The position numbers were made by a program, and so were the translations under genes. Source: VRUE01 sp963715625 (GTDB taxonomy: Bacteria; Actinomycetota; Thermoleophilia; Solirubrobacterales; 70-9). From it: a stretch of 64,000 bases of DNA. Shown here piece after piece: positions 1 to 12,569 of this stretch (its first letter is position 1; every line of letters begins with the position of its first letter). Below the pieces are notes generated by a model, which saw nothing but the letters and a program-made list of their open reading frames with translations, was not told where the DNA came from and made no database searches. Location of the stretch: the NCBI GenBank assembly GCA_963715625.1, contig OY970260.1, forward strand, positions 1,116,001 through 1,180,000, in the 5' to 3' direction.

Positions 1-4
1 AGCC

Positions 5-18
5 GTTTCACGTGGAAC
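5..18. promoter_or_regulatory. parS: parS centromere-like site
   Basis: The 14 bases GTTTCACGTGGAAC match the actinobacterial form of the ParB-binding parS site, an imperfect palindrome around CACGTG. It lies about 2 kb from the proposed origin, where parS sites normally cluster to direct ParABS chromosome segregation. It overlaps the rnpA stop codon, so the site constrains the end of that gene. I saw no second copy of comparable quality in the window. Confidence 0.7.
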
Positions 19-373
19 GCCCCCCCTTGCCGCCGGCCAAAGCCTCTTCGATGCTGGCCCGCACGCCCGCGGCGCCCTCGCGCTCTATCAGTTCGCCTAT
101 CTCGGGCCGGGCGACCAGAACGAAGTCATGCCCTGCGGGGAGCTCGCCGGACATCCCCCAGAAAGCCTCGCGCAGGAGGCGCTTGACGCGGTTGCGGTCG
201 ACGGCCCCCCCGACCTTTCGACCCACCGAGACGCCAAGCCTCACTTCGTCGGCCTCTTCGCTTTTTCGGGGGAACCTGTAGAGCACGAGGTAGCGGGTCG
301 CATGTGATGATCCGTCGCGATATACGCGGTCGAACTCGCCGCTGCGCGAAAGCCGGCGTCGTTTCGCCGCCAT
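8..373 (-). CDS. rnpA: Ribonuclease P protein component
   Basis: This 121-residue basic protein binds the catalytic RNase P RNA and helps process the 5' ends of tRNA precursors. The N-terminus has the family pattern of a basic run followed by EFDRVYRDG, and the signature KVGGAVDRNRVKRLLREAF holds the conserved RNR-type motif around residues 53-71. The length is typical. The ATG follows the rpmH stop codon directly (TAG-ATG), so translation is probably coupled to rpmH and no separate Shine-Dalgarno is visible. The gene order rpmH-rnpA opposite dnaA is the classical origin arrangement. Confidence 0.95.
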   Translation of the reverse strand: MAAKRRRLSRSGEFDRVYRDGSSHATRYLVLYRFPRKSEEADEVRLGVSVGRKVGGAVDRNRVKRLLREAFWGMSGELPAGHDFVLVARPEIGELIEREGAAGVRASIEEALAGGKGGRST

Positions 374-508
374 CTAAGGAGTGAGGCGCTTCCGGCCTTT
401 GCGGCGCCGTCGCTTGAGAATCGCCCGGCCGCCCCGGGTGCTCATCCGCGCCCGGAACCCGTGGGTCTTCGCCCGCTTCCGCTTCTTCGGCTGATAAGTC
501 CGCTTCAT
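374..508 (-). CDS. rpmH: 50S ribosomal protein L34
   Basis: This short gene encodes 44 residues beginning MKRTYQPKKRKRAKTHGFR and ending with a run of basic residues and RKRLTP, unmistakably L34 of the large ribosomal subunit. The length is normal for the family. It abuts rnpA with no gap and faces away from dnaA. There is no clear Shine-Dalgarno before the ATG, and a good -10 hexamer lies only about 10 bases upstream, suggesting a leaderless or nearly leaderless mRNA. Confidence 0.95.
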   Translation of the reverse strand: MKRTYQPKKRKRAKTHGFRARMSTRGGRAILKRRRRKGRKRLTP

Positions 509-518
509 CGGCCGTCGC

Positions 519-524
519 AGTATA
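519..524 (-). promoter_or_regulatory. -10 element of rpmH-rnpA promoter
   Basis: On the minus strand the hexamer TATACT stands out in GC-rich DNA, with a TTGAAA a little upstream but too close (9 bases) to be its -35 partner. Transcription would start at about 511-512, only a few bases before the rpmH ATG at 508. This is a motif-based inference. Confidence 0.4.
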
Positions 525-627
525 CGGATCGCTTTTCAACGTGCGCGCCAGCTGCGCCCAGGCTTTCCTCGGGATTTGCGGGGCGCCCGATTTCGCAGCT
601 CGTGGTCGTCGCTATGGTCGGCCGCTG

Positions 628-1953
628 GTGGGCGACTGCGCGTCGAAATCCGAGCTTGACCGTACCTGGAGGGAAACCCAGGAGCGGCTGCGCGCGTCGG
701 TGCCGCCGTCGACTTTCCAGCTCTGGCTCGAACCACTGGAGGCCTCGGGCGCGCGGGCGGGCGTTCTCTACCTCTCGGCCCCCGAGCACATCCGTGCCTG
801 GACCGAGCGCCGGTATACGGGCCTGATCCGCGAGGCGCTGAAGGCAAGCGACTCCGGCCTAACCGACGTCAGCTTCGCAGAGGGGGGTGGCGGCGTCAAA
901 GGGGCCGGCCCTCGATCCAACCTCGACCTCAACGTCAACTACACCTTCGACCGATTCGTGATCGGCGAGGGCAACCGCCTCGTCCATGCCGCGGCCCTCG
1001 CCGTCGCCGAGGCGCCCTCGGAGGCGTACAACCCGCTCTTCCTCCACGGCCCGCCCGGCCTGGGCAAGACCCACCTCCTGGTCGCGATCGCCAATTACCT
1101 CGCCGCCTCTGCCCCCGACCTGGGGGTTCGCTACACCACCGCCGAGCGCTTCACCAACGAGTTCGTCGCGGCGCTGCGGGCGCAGGGAGCCGAGGAGTTC
1201 AAGCGCCGTTACCGCGACCTCGACGTGCTGCTCGTCGACGACGTCCAGTTCCTCGAGGGAAAGCGTCACACCGAGGACGAGTTCTTCCACACCTTCAACG
1301 CGCTCTATGAGGGCGGCAGTCAGATAGTCCTCTCCGCAGATCGCATTCCGAGCGATCTCTCGACCCTGGAGACGCGGCTGCGAGACCGCTTCGAGTGGGG
1401 CTTGACCGTCGCCGTCGAGCCTCCCAACCTGGCGACGCGGCTCACCGTCCTGCGCCGCCTCGTGCGCGAGGCCGGGGTCGACGCCGAGAGCGACGTCCTG
1501 ACCGAGCTGGCACGGCGGATCGACGCCAACGTGCGCCAGCTTCACGGCGCGCTCACGCGCGTCATCGCCCACGCGTCGCTCACCGCGAAACCGGTCAGCG
1601 CCGAGCTGGTCGATGCCGTGATCCCACGAGTGTCCCGGTCACGCCTAGCCAACCCGGTCGAGGAGATCCAGGACAAGGTCTCGGCCTCGTTCGGCGTCTC
1701 ACGCGCCGAGCTGGTCGGCTCGACCCGCGCCGCGACCCCCCTGCGCGCGCGCCAGGTTGCGATTTACCTCACGCGCGAGCTGACCGACCTCTCGCTGCCC
1801 CAGATCGGCCGGCTCTATGGCGGCCGGGATCACTCGACCGTGCTCAACTCGATCCGCCGGGTCGAAGCTCGCTTCGGCGAAGACGACGATCTCGCCACTC
1901 GGGTCGAGCGCCTTCGCTCCGCAATCCACAGCGACTCCCCAGGCCCCGCCTGA
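628..1953 (+). CDS. dnaA: Chromosomal replication initiator DnaA
   Basis: DnaA binds DnaA boxes at oriC, oligomerises with ATP and melts the origin. From the GTG at 628 the protein has 441 residues: domain I (SELDRTWRETQERL onward), a short linker, the AAA+ domain with Walker A GPPGLGKTH near residue 141 and Walker B LLVDDVQF near 201, and the DNA-binding domain IV with GGRDHSTV near residue 400. The frame is open back to a GTG at 541 (470 residues), but the extra 29 residues do not look like domain I, so I prefer 628. Neither start has a strong Shine-Dalgarno. Confidence 0.95.
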   Translation: MGDCASKSELDRTWRETQERLRASVPPSTFQLWLEPLEASGARAGVLYLSAPEHIRAWTERRYTGLIREALKASDSGLTDVSFAEGGGGVKGAGPRSNLDLNVNYTFDRFVIGEGNRLVHAAALAVAEAPSEAYNPLFLHGPPGLGKTHLLVAIANYLAASAPDLGVRYTTAERFTNEFVAALRAQGAEEFKRRYRDLDVLLVDDVQFLEGKRHTEDEFFHTFNALYEGGSQIVLSADRIPSDLSTLETRLRDRFEWGLTVAVEPPNLATRLTVLRRLVREAGVDAESDVLTELARRIDANVRQLHGALTRVIAHASLTAKPVSAELVDAVIPRVSRSRLANPVEEIQDKVSASFGVSRAELVGSTRAATPLRARQVAIYLTRELTDLSLPQIGRLYGGRDHSTVLNSIRRVEARFGEDDDLATRVERLRSAIHSDSPGPA

Positions 1954-2088
1954 CAGCCGATGCCGATGCAAGAATCCAGCCTTCCCACAGAGCCCTCCAC
2001 AACCCGCGAGGCCATTGCCCAAGCGAAGTCACCCGTCTCCTCGCACATTTCCACAAGCCCTAATCCAACTCAAGAAGGCATTCGTACT
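1954..2088. other. oriC: Candidate replication origin (dnaA-dnaN spacer)
   Basis: This 135-base non-coding spacer contains degenerate DnaA boxes, all in the same orientation: CTTCCCACA at 1981-1989, CCCTCCACA at 1993-2001 and ATTTCCACA at 2047-2055. CAATCCACA at 1922-1930 lies inside the end of dnaA. They share the CCACA core of the TTGTCCACA/TTATCCACA consensus but differ by two or three bases. Position between dnaA and dnaN is the usual actinobacterial origin. No AT-rich unwinding element is obvious. Confidence 0.55.
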
Positions 2089-3195
2089 TTGAAGCTGACA
2101 ACCAAACGCGATGAGCTGGTGGCAAAGCTCTCGGTCGTCTCACGTGCCGTCTCGACCCGCGCCGCGACCCAGTCGCTCTCCGGAATTCTGGTGGAGGTCG
2201 AGGGTGGCGCGGTGAGCCTCTGCGCCACCGATCTCGAGATGGGGCTGAAGACCGAGCTCGCAGCCGAGGCCGACGGCACCGGGTCCGTGCTCCTTCCAGG
2301 AAGGCTCTTCGCCGAGCTCGCCCGCTCGCTCGGCGACCCGCAGGTCGAAATCGAGTTGCGCGAGGCCGAGCGCGATGTCGAGATTCGCAGCGGCAGCTCG
2401 AGCTTTCACCTGCGGACCCTTCCGAGCGAGGACTTTCCCAAGCTCCCGGGCGAGGAGGGCGAGCCCTTGACGATCCCGGCGGGGCAGCTGGCGGCCGCGG
2501 TCGAGCTGGTTGCCGGGGCGGCATCGCGGGACGACATGCGCCCGGTCCTGACCGGCGTCCTGGTCAGCGCCGGCGGCTCGGAGATGACCATGGTCGCGAC
2601 CGACTCGTACCGTCTCGCGGTCAAGCGCACGGAGCTTGAGAAGGAGATCGGCGGGGAGCTGCAGGCGAACATTCCCGCCCGGGCGCTGCGCGAGCTCGGC
2701 CGCATCGTCTCCAGCGACGGCGTAGAGACCGTCTCGGTTGCGCTCCTGCGCAACCAGGCCGTCTTCAAGGCAGGGGAGATCCTCCTCACCACGAGGCTGA
2801 TCGACGGCCAGTTCCCCAATTTTCGACAGCTCCTGCCGGAGTCCTACGAGCACGACGTGAGGTTGCCGAGGCCCGAGCTGCTCGACGTGACCCGCCGCGT
2901 CAGCCAGCTCGCGCAGCGCAACGCCCCCCTGAGGCTGTCTTTCGCCCCGGGGGAGCTGACCGTGGCGGCCTCGACTCCCGATGTCGGCGATGCCGAAGAG
3001 ACGATGCCCGCGGCGTTCGAGGGCGAGCCGCTGGAGATCGGGTTCAACCCGGACTTCCTGCGCGAGGGGATCGAAAGCGTCGAGGGCGACGAGGTGATGC
3101 TGCGCCTGATCTCACCGCTGCGGCCGGGACTGCTTCAGCCGGTCGACAACGAAGACTTCCGCTACCTGGTGATGCCGATCCGGCTCAACGTCTGA
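2089..3195 (+). CDS. dnaN: DNA polymerase III beta subunit (sliding clamp)
   Basis: The 368-residue protein is the ring-shaped clamp that tethers DNA polymerase to DNA. It starts LKLTTKRDELVAKLSVVSRA, the expected N-terminus, and ends with the family's closing motif DEDFRYLVMPIR-like NEDFRYLVMPIRLNV. I chose the TTG at 2089 because AGAAGG at 2073-2078 sits 10 bases upstream and the residues coded before it (open back to 1960) do not fit the family. This choice also leaves the origin spacer non-coding. Confidence 0.95.
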   Translation: MKLTTKRDELVAKLSVVSRAVSTRAATQSLSGILVEVEGGAVSLCATDLEMGLKTELAAEADGTGSVLLPGRLFAELARSLGDPQVEIELREAERDVEIRSGSSSFHLRTLPSEDFPKLPGEEGEPLTIPAGQLAAAVELVAGAASRDDMRPVLTGVLVSAGGSEMTMVATDSYRLAVKRTELEKEIGGELQANIPARALRELGRIVSSDGVETVSVALLRNQAVFKAGEILLTTRLIDGQFPNFRQLLPESYEHDVRLPRPELLDVTRRVSQLAQRNAPLRLSFAPGELTVAASTPDVGDAEETMPAAFEGEPLEIGFNPDFLREGIESVEGDEVMLRLISPLRPGLLQPVDNEDFRYLVMPIRLNV

Positions 3196-3205
3196 GGCCG
3201 GCCGG

Positions 3206-4297
3206 GTGCTGGTCACGGCCGTCGAAGCGAGGCCGCTGAGGAGCCTGGCTCAGGCGCGGGTCGAGCTCGACCCGGGAATCGTCAGCCTCGTCGGTCCCAA
3301 CGGCATCGGCAAGACGAACCTGCTCGAGGCCCTCTACTTTGCCCTCACCGGCCGCTCCTTCCGAACCGGCGACCGGCGCGACCTGATCCCGTTCGGCGAG
3401 TCCTTCGCCCGCGCCGAAGCGACCGTGCGCGACGAAGACGGCATCGAGCGCCGCCTGCTCGCCTCGGTGAGCCGGGGCGACGGCCGGCGGCACCTGCTCG
3501 ACGGCACCGCCGCCGACCCGGCCACGATCTCCCGCAGCCGCCCCCCCGTCGCGGTCTTCGCCCCCGATCGCCTGGCCCTGGTCAAGGGCCCGCCGGCCGA
3601 TCGCCGGGCCCACCTCGACGGCTTCCTCGCCGCCCGCTGGCCCCCCCGTGCCGACCTGCGCCGGCGCTTCGGCCAGGTTCTCGCGCAGCGCAACGCGCTG
3701 GTCTCCCGCATTGCCTCAGGCCAAGGCACGCCCGGAGACCTGGATGCCTGGGACGAGACGATGGCCACGGCGGCCTCAGCCCTCATCGCCGCTCGAGCGG
3801 ACGCCGTCGCCGAGCTCGCCGCACCCTTCGCCAGGGCCGCCGAGGAGCTCGGCATGGAGGGGATCGCCGCGATCGAGTACGCACCCCGCGCCACCGGGTC
3901 GCCCGATGAGATCCGCGCGGGGCTCGCCGAGCGGCGCGAGGCAGACCTCCGGCTCGGCCGCAGCTCGTGGGGCCCGCACCTCGACGAGCTGAAGATCGAC
4001 CGCGCCGGGCGCTCGTTGCGCCGCTACGGCTCGCAGGGCCAGCAGCGAGCGGGCCTGCTCGCCCTCCTCTTCGCCGAGCGCGACGCCCTGCTCCACGCCC
4101 ACCGGGTCGCGCCGCTGCTGCTGCTCGACGACGTGATGAGCGAGCTGGATCCCCGGCGCCGGGAGCGACTCCTCGAGCGGCTCTCCACGGGCGGCCAGGC
4201 GCTGATCACCGCGGCGTCGACCGACTCGCTGCCGGGCGGGGCGAGGGAGTCGGTGGTGCGCATGCCGCTCGTCGTCGGCGAGGCGGCGGCAGCGTGA
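3206..4297 (+). CDS. recF: DNA replication and repair protein RecF
   Basis: RecF is an SMC-like ATPase that loads RecA at single-strand gaps with RecO and RecR. The 363-residue protein has Walker A GPNGIGKTN near residue 29, the signature region with YGSQGQQRAGLLAL near residue 270 and Walker B LLLLDDVMSELD near residue 305. It starts with GTG ten bases after the dnaN stop and its end overlaps the next gene, consistent with a dnaN-recF-DUF721 operon. Confidence 0.95.
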   Translation: MLVTAVEARPLRSLAQARVELDPGIVSLVGPNGIGKTNLLEALYFALTGRSFRTGDRRDLIPFGESFARAEATVRDEDGIERRLLASVSRGDGRRHLLDGTAADPATISRSRPPVAVFAPDRLALVKGPPADRRAHLDGFLAARWPPRADLRRRFGQVLAQRNALVSRIASGQGTPGDLDAWDETMATAASALIAARADAVAELAAPFARAAEELGMEGIAAIEYAPRATGSPDEIRAGLAERREADLRLGRSSWGPHLDELKIDRAGRSLRRYGSQGQQRAGLLALLFAERDALLHAHRVAPLLLLDDVMSELDPRRRERLLERLSTGGQALITAASTDSLPGGARESVVRMPLVVGEAAAA

Positions 4298-4599
4298 GCC
4301 GGCAGCGAGCGCCACGGCCGGCGGCGAGCGCCCTGCGCGCGGCGCTCAACCGGGCGGCGCCGAAGACGCCGCTCGCGGCGCTCCAGGTCGCCTGGGCGGA
4401 GACGGTCGGGGAGCAGATCGCCGCCGTAGCCAATCCCGTCTCCGAGCGCGCGGGAGAGGCGGTGGTGGCCTGCTCGGATTCCGTCTGGGCGCAGGAGTTG
4501 GATTTGATGCAGGGGCAGCTTCTGGAGCGTCTCCGGGAGCGCCTCGGAGAGCAGGCGCCTCGGAGTTTGCGGTTCCGTGTGGAAGATGACCGAGAGTAA
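4294..4599 (+). CDS. DUF721 (DciA-like) protein
   Basis: A 101-residue protein whose GTG overlaps the recF stop codon (GTGA). The motif LQVAWAETVGEQIAAVANPV and the later VVACSDSVWAQELDLM with QLLERLRERLGE are typical of DUF721, a family related to the helicase-loading factor DciA and often found between recF and gyrB in Actinomycetota. A role in replication is inferred from family and position only. Confidence 0.85.
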   Translation: MSRQRAPRPAASALRAALNRAAPKTPLAALQVAWAETVGEQIAAVANPVSERAGEAVVACSDSVWAQELDLMQGQLLERLRERLGEQAPRSLRFRVEDDRE

Positions 4600-4672
4600 T
4601 TTGAATTACCATCATTTGCAGGACTTTTGTCCCAGGCCGGGCGGCTGCCGGGCGGCCCGAACTGGTATCCTT

Positions 4673-4756
4673 ATGTCAACTTGCGTTTCTGCCCCGACCC
4701 TCGTGCGGCACGCGCCCATGAGGTCGGGTTTTTCTATGAGAGCGGGAAGGGACTAA
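4673..4756 (+). CDS. Possible 27-codon leader peptide before gyrB
   Basis: An ATG at 4673 opens a short frame (MSTCVSAPTLVRHAPMRSGF onward, 27 codons) that ends in TAA at 4754-4756, directly followed by the gyrB TTG at 4757. It spans the hairpin and T-run at 4692-4733. The adjoining stop and start would allow translational coupling or attenuation. An extended -10 like TGGTATCCT lies at 4663-4671, too close for this ATG to be in the main transcript, and there is no Shine-Dalgarno, so translation is speculative. Confidence 0.25.
   Translation: MSTCVSAPTLVRHAPMRSGFSMRAGRD
4692..4733 (+). terminator. Terminator-like hairpin in the gyrB leader
   Basis: CCCCGACCCTC (4692-4702) can pair with GAGGTCGGG (4720-4728) with one bulged base, and five T residues follow at 4729-4733. 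It resembles an intrinsic terminator. It could end the recF-DUF721 transcript, or act as an attenuator 24 bases upstream of the gyrB start. The gyrB Shine-Dalgarno (GGGAAGGGA, 4743-4751) lies just after it. Confidence 0.5.
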
Positions 4757-7186
<2,430 letters not shown>

Positions 7187-7205
7187 CCGAGAGCGGGTGA
7201 TGTAA

Positions 7206-9714
<2,509 letters not shown>

Positions 9715-9724
9715 CAAGCGGTTG

Positions 9725-9800
9725 GGAGGGTCGGGGGCCTCTCCCAAAACGCGCGGCAGGAGCCGCGCTTGAGTGTTTTGGGAGAGGCCCCCGACCCTCC
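9725..9800. repeat. Long nested inverted repeat after gyrA
   Basis: Bases 9725-9750 and 9775-9800 are perfect reverse complements (26 bp), and the loop contains a second perfect stem, GCGCGGC/GCCGCGC (9751-9757 and 9762-9768). It lies between the convergent gyrA and HNH genes, so it could terminate both. It is much longer than a standard terminator and has no T-run. Confidence 0.8.
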
Positions 9801-9896
9801 TCTCCACTGTCGAGCAGCGCTGGAAGCTCGAAACCGACCGGACCACACAAGCTGCCCCGACGAGGAAGCCTCGGCTATTCGAGCTTGGGTGGGGAT

Positions 9897-9989
9897 GGAG
9901 GGCTGGGGTGTCCTCCGAGCTGGCGGATACTCAAAGCGCCGAGCTAATTAGCTCGGCGCTTGTCAGAGCGGAGGACACCCCAGCCCTCC
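9897..9989. repeat. Second nested inverted repeat in the gyrA-HNH gap
   Basis: Outer arms 9897-9917 and 9969-9989 are perfect 21-bp reverse complements. Inside, 9934-9961 is a perfect 28-bp palindrome centred on CTAATTAG. It ends exactly at the stop codon of the HNH gene. Together with the hairpin at 9725-9800 it occupies most of the 274-base gene-free gap. Confidence 0.8.
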
Positions 9990-10495
9990 TACGCAGCTGC
10001 TGGAAGATACTGCTGCCAGGCTTCCGGGATGGAGGGGCTGGCGACCTGGATGAAGACGGTTGGGCCTGGCGCCTTCGGCGTGCTCTGGGGGTGCATGTGG
10101 ATCTCGCGGGGGAGGCGGTTGCCCTTGCGGCGGTTGCAGGATGCGCAGGCGGCGACGATGTTCTCCCAGACGGATTTGCCGCCGCGGCTGCGGGGGATCA
10201 CGTGGTCGACCGTGAGGCCCGACTTGCGCGAGCCGCAGTACTGGCAGGTCCACGAGTCCCGCGCGAGCACCGCGCGGCGGGTGATCTTCCTCCTGTGCGC
10301 CTCCCGGGGGATCCGCACGTAGCTGACCAGGCGGATCACGTCGGGGCGCTCCATCGTCATGTGCTCGGAATGGATCGCGCCCTCGCGCCGCTCCAAGAGC
10401 TCGGCTTTCTCCTTCAGCAGCAGCACCGCAGCTCTACGCAAGGTGCAGACGTTGATCGGCTCGTATGTTGCGTTCAGTACGAGAACCCGTGCCAT
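9989..10495 (-). CDS. HNH endonuclease family protein
   Basis: A 168-residue protein with a C-terminal HNH domain: zinc-binding CQYCG near residue 87, the catalytic LTVDHVIPRSRGG near residue 97 and a second CASCN zinc knuckle near residue 116. The N-terminus ARVLVLNATYEPINV is typical of a widespread actinobacterial HNH family found as housekeeping single genes. The substrate is unknown. It sits 28 bases after pheA on the same strand and may be cotranscribed. Confidence 0.88.
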   Translation of the reverse strand: MARVLVLNATYEPINVCTLRRAAVLLLKEKAELLERREGAIHSEHMTMERPDVIRLVSYVRIPREAHRRKITRRAVLARDSWTCQYCGSRKSGLTVDHVIPRSRGGKSVWENIVAACASCNRRKGNRLPREIHMHPQSTPKAPGPTVFIQVASPSIPEAWQQYLPAAA

Positions 10496-10523
10496 CTTGC
10501 TCGGGAATTCTACGCAGGCGGGT

Positions 10524-11360
10524 CTAATCGACCGGGTAGGAGCCCAGAACGCGCACGGATTCGGCCTTCGTGCGCAGCGCCGCGATGGCCTCCGCTACCG
10601 CTGGATCGGACTCGGCCCCCTCCAGGTCGCAGAAGAACATGTAGCGGCCGAGGCCGCTGCGCAGGGGGCGGGACTCGATGCGGGTCAGGTTGACGGCACG
10701 GGAGGAGAACTCCTGCAGGGCCTCGACCAGGGCGCCCGGATGGTCTTCGCCGAGCTCCGAGAAGACGAGAGAAGTCTTCCAGGCTCCACTGCCTTCGGGT
10801 TTCGTGCCGGCCGGAGCGATCCAGACGAAGCGGGTGACGTTGTTGCTCTCGTCCTCGACGTCCTCGCGGAGGATCTTGCAGCCGTAGAGCTCAGCCGCCG
10901 AGCGGGCGCCGATCGCCGCCCAGGGCTCGTTCGACTCGCTGACCAGGCGCACCGCCTCGGCCGTGCTGCTGACGCTGCGGCGCTCGGCGCCGGGCAGGCT
11001 CTCGCGCAGGAAGCGGGCGCACTGGGCCAGCGGCTGGGGGTGGGAGAGGACGGCGCCGATCCGGTCGAGGTCGATCTCCTCGCGGGCGATCAGCTGGGCC
11101 CGCACGGCGAAGTCGTGCTCGCCGGCGATCGTCACTCCCTCGGTGTCGAAGGCGAGGGTGTCGAGGGTGCTGCGCACCGAGCCCTCGATCGAGTTCTCGA
11201 AGGGGACCAGGGCGCGATCGGCCTCGCCCCGCTCGACCGCGAGGATGGCGTCGTGCACGGTGGGCCTGAGCAGCGGCTCGAACGGCTCCCCCGGCCCGAG
11301 CGCCTCGCCCAGGGCGTCCTCGGTGAAGGTTCCCGCCGGCCCCAGGTAGGCGATCCGCAT
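10524..11360 (-). CDS. pheA: Prephenate dehydratase
   Basis: This 278-residue enzyme converts prephenate to phenylpyruvate in phenylalanine synthesis. It begins MRIAYLGPAGTFTEDAL, has the substrate motif LVPFENSIEGSV near residue 51 and the TRF catalytic motif in NNVTRFVWIAP near residue 176. The C-terminal ACT domain carries the phenylalanine-sensing ESRPLRSGLGRYMFF near residue 230, so feedback inhibition is expected. It follows the gene at 11365 by only four bases. Confidence 0.95.
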   Translation of the reverse strand: MRIAYLGPAGTFTEDALGEALGPGEPFEPLLRPTVHDAILAVERGEADRALVPFENSIEGSVRSTLDTLAFDTEGVTIAGEHDFAVRAQLIAREEIDLDRIGAVLSHPQPLAQCARFLRESLPGAERRSVSSTAEAVRLVSESNEPWAAIGARSAAELYGCKILREDVEDESNNVTRFVWIAPAGTKPEGSGAWKTSLVFSELGEDHPGALVEALQEFSSRAVNLTRIESRPLRSGLGRYMFFCDLEGAESDPAVAEAIAALRTKAESVRVLGSYPVD

Positions 11361-11364
11361 CGGC

Positions 11365-12492
11365 CTATTCGAAGGCGACCGAGTAGCTGGCTTCGTTGTT
11401 TTCGGAGAGCTGCTCGCCGGGCACGGTGTCCGCCTTGACTTCGAGCGTGGCTTCTCCCTTCGGCGCGCCCGTCAGCGGGATCGAGACGGTCCCCGTTTCC
11501 CCCGCCCCGATGCTGTCGATCGTCCCCGAGAGCGTCGTCCCGCCGCTGACGGTGACCGAGACGTCGATGCCGTTCTCGGTCGATTCGCCCTGGTTCTGCA
11601 CCTGGACTTCGACTTCGGGGGTGCCTTCGCTGACGACGGAGGTGGTCGATTCGGCCGACAGTTCGGTGCCGTTGACGCTGGTGCCGAGCAGGCCGAGCCC
11701 GTGCACGCCCGGCGTCGCCGCGCCGGTCGCGCCGCTGACTGCGCCGAGCGCCGTGCTCACTTCCCCTTCGTCGAGCCAGCGGGTCCCGTCGGGCACGAAG
11801 ACGCTTTTCGGCACGTCGCTGCCCTCGATCCCGTTGCCGGCGAGGACGGCATCGATTTCCGGGCGCACGACGGCGCCGTAGAGGACGTCGCTTGCCGCCA
11901 GCACCTGCATCTGCCTGGCGATGGCAGCGGTGGCTTTCTCCGAGCCGACGTCGCCGAGCGCGGTGCTGATCTGGTCGGCGATTTCGTTCATCGCGCTGCT
12001 GCGCAGCACGTAGACCAGTTCGAGCGTGTCCTGGGCGCTGCCCATGTCGCCCGGCGCGTCGAGGCCGTCCACGCGGCTCGCGTAGTTGTCCATCGCGCTG
12101 CGGTCGGCGCTTACCTCGGCGACGAACTCGGTCACCGAGAGGCTGCCCGGGTCGTCGAGCTTGTCGAAGAGCGCCTTGCTCGTCTGACCGGTCTCTTCGA
12201 CGATCTGGGTGACGTCGCGCGCGTAGTCGCTGAGGGCCCGGTTCTTGCGTGCGTCGAGGCATCCCTTGACGCCGAGGACAAGCAGGATCAGGACCAGCAG
12301 GCCGCCGCCCAGGGCCAGCCCGCGGCGGATCAGGATCTGCTGCCGTTCGGGCCGGCGTCGTGGCCGTGGCCGGCGTCCCGGTCGGTTTGCGGGGGAATCC
12401 TCCAAGGGAATTTGGCTCTCCAAGGCTGGGTTGGCTGGGGCGAGAGTATGAAGGCTGCCGAGGTCGTCGCGCCAAGAAGCGCAGCAAAACAC
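11365..12492 (-). CDS. Membrane-anchored protein with CARDB-like domain
   Basis: The open frame gives up to 375 residues. A basic N-terminal tail (RRPRPRRRPERQQ) precedes one membrane segment (LALGGGLLVLILLVLGV), followed by a helical extracellular region. The C-terminal 90 residues resemble a CARDB-type Ig-like domain (VQVQNQGESTENGIDVSVTV). The first start, a GTG at 12492, lies inside a palindrome and has no Shine-Dalgarno. A TTG at 12423 is a plausible alternative. It is divergent from the kinase at 12570 and precedes pheA closely. The function is unknown. Confidence 0.7.
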   Translation of the reverse strand: MFCCASWRDDLGSLHTLAPANPALESQIPLEDSPANRPGRRPRPRRRPERQQILIRRGLALGGGLLVLILLVLGVKGCLDARKNRALSDYARDVTQIVEETGQTSKALFDKLDDPGSLSVTEFVAEVSADRSAMDNYASRVDGLDAPGDMGSAQDTLELVYVLRSSAMNEIADQISTALGDVGSEKATAAIARQMQVLAASDVLYGAVVRPEIDAVLAGNGIEGSDVPKSVFVPDGTRWLDEGEVSTALGAVSGATGAATPGVHGLGLLGTSVNGTELSAESTTSVVSEGTPEVEVQVQNQGESTENGIDVSVTVSGGTTLSGTIDSIGAGETGTVSIPLTGAPKGEATLEVKADTVPGEQLSENNEASYSVAFE

Positions 12493-12509
12493 CCGCGTTT
12501 TCTTGGCGC
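12469..12509. repeat. Palindrome between divergent genes (1)
   Basis: GCGCCAAGAA (12469-12478) and TTCTTGGCGC (12500-12509) are perfect 10-bp arms, with an inner AAAC/GTTT stem. It overlaps the most upstream possible start of the minus-strand gene and lies in a divergent promoter region, so it cannot serve as an ordinary terminator. Confidence 0.7.
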
Positions 12510-12521
12510 CGTCCCGGTTCC

Positions 12522-12555
12522 TTCGCCGCGCAGGAGTGCTGTCCTGCGCGGCGAA
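12522..12555. repeat. Palindrome between divergent genes (2)
   Basis: TTCGCCGCGCAGGA (12522-12535) pairs perfectly with 12542-12555 around a six-base loop, a 14-bp stem. It ends 14 bases before the kinase start, so it would fold in the mRNA leader of that gene and could influence its translation. Confidence 0.75.
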
Positions 12556-12569
12556 CCCGTGGAGTGATC

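Noticed and set aside
2134..2150. CTCACGTGCC in dnaN as a second parS
   Set aside because: Only about 9 of 14 positions match the parS at 5-18, and the arms are not complementary.
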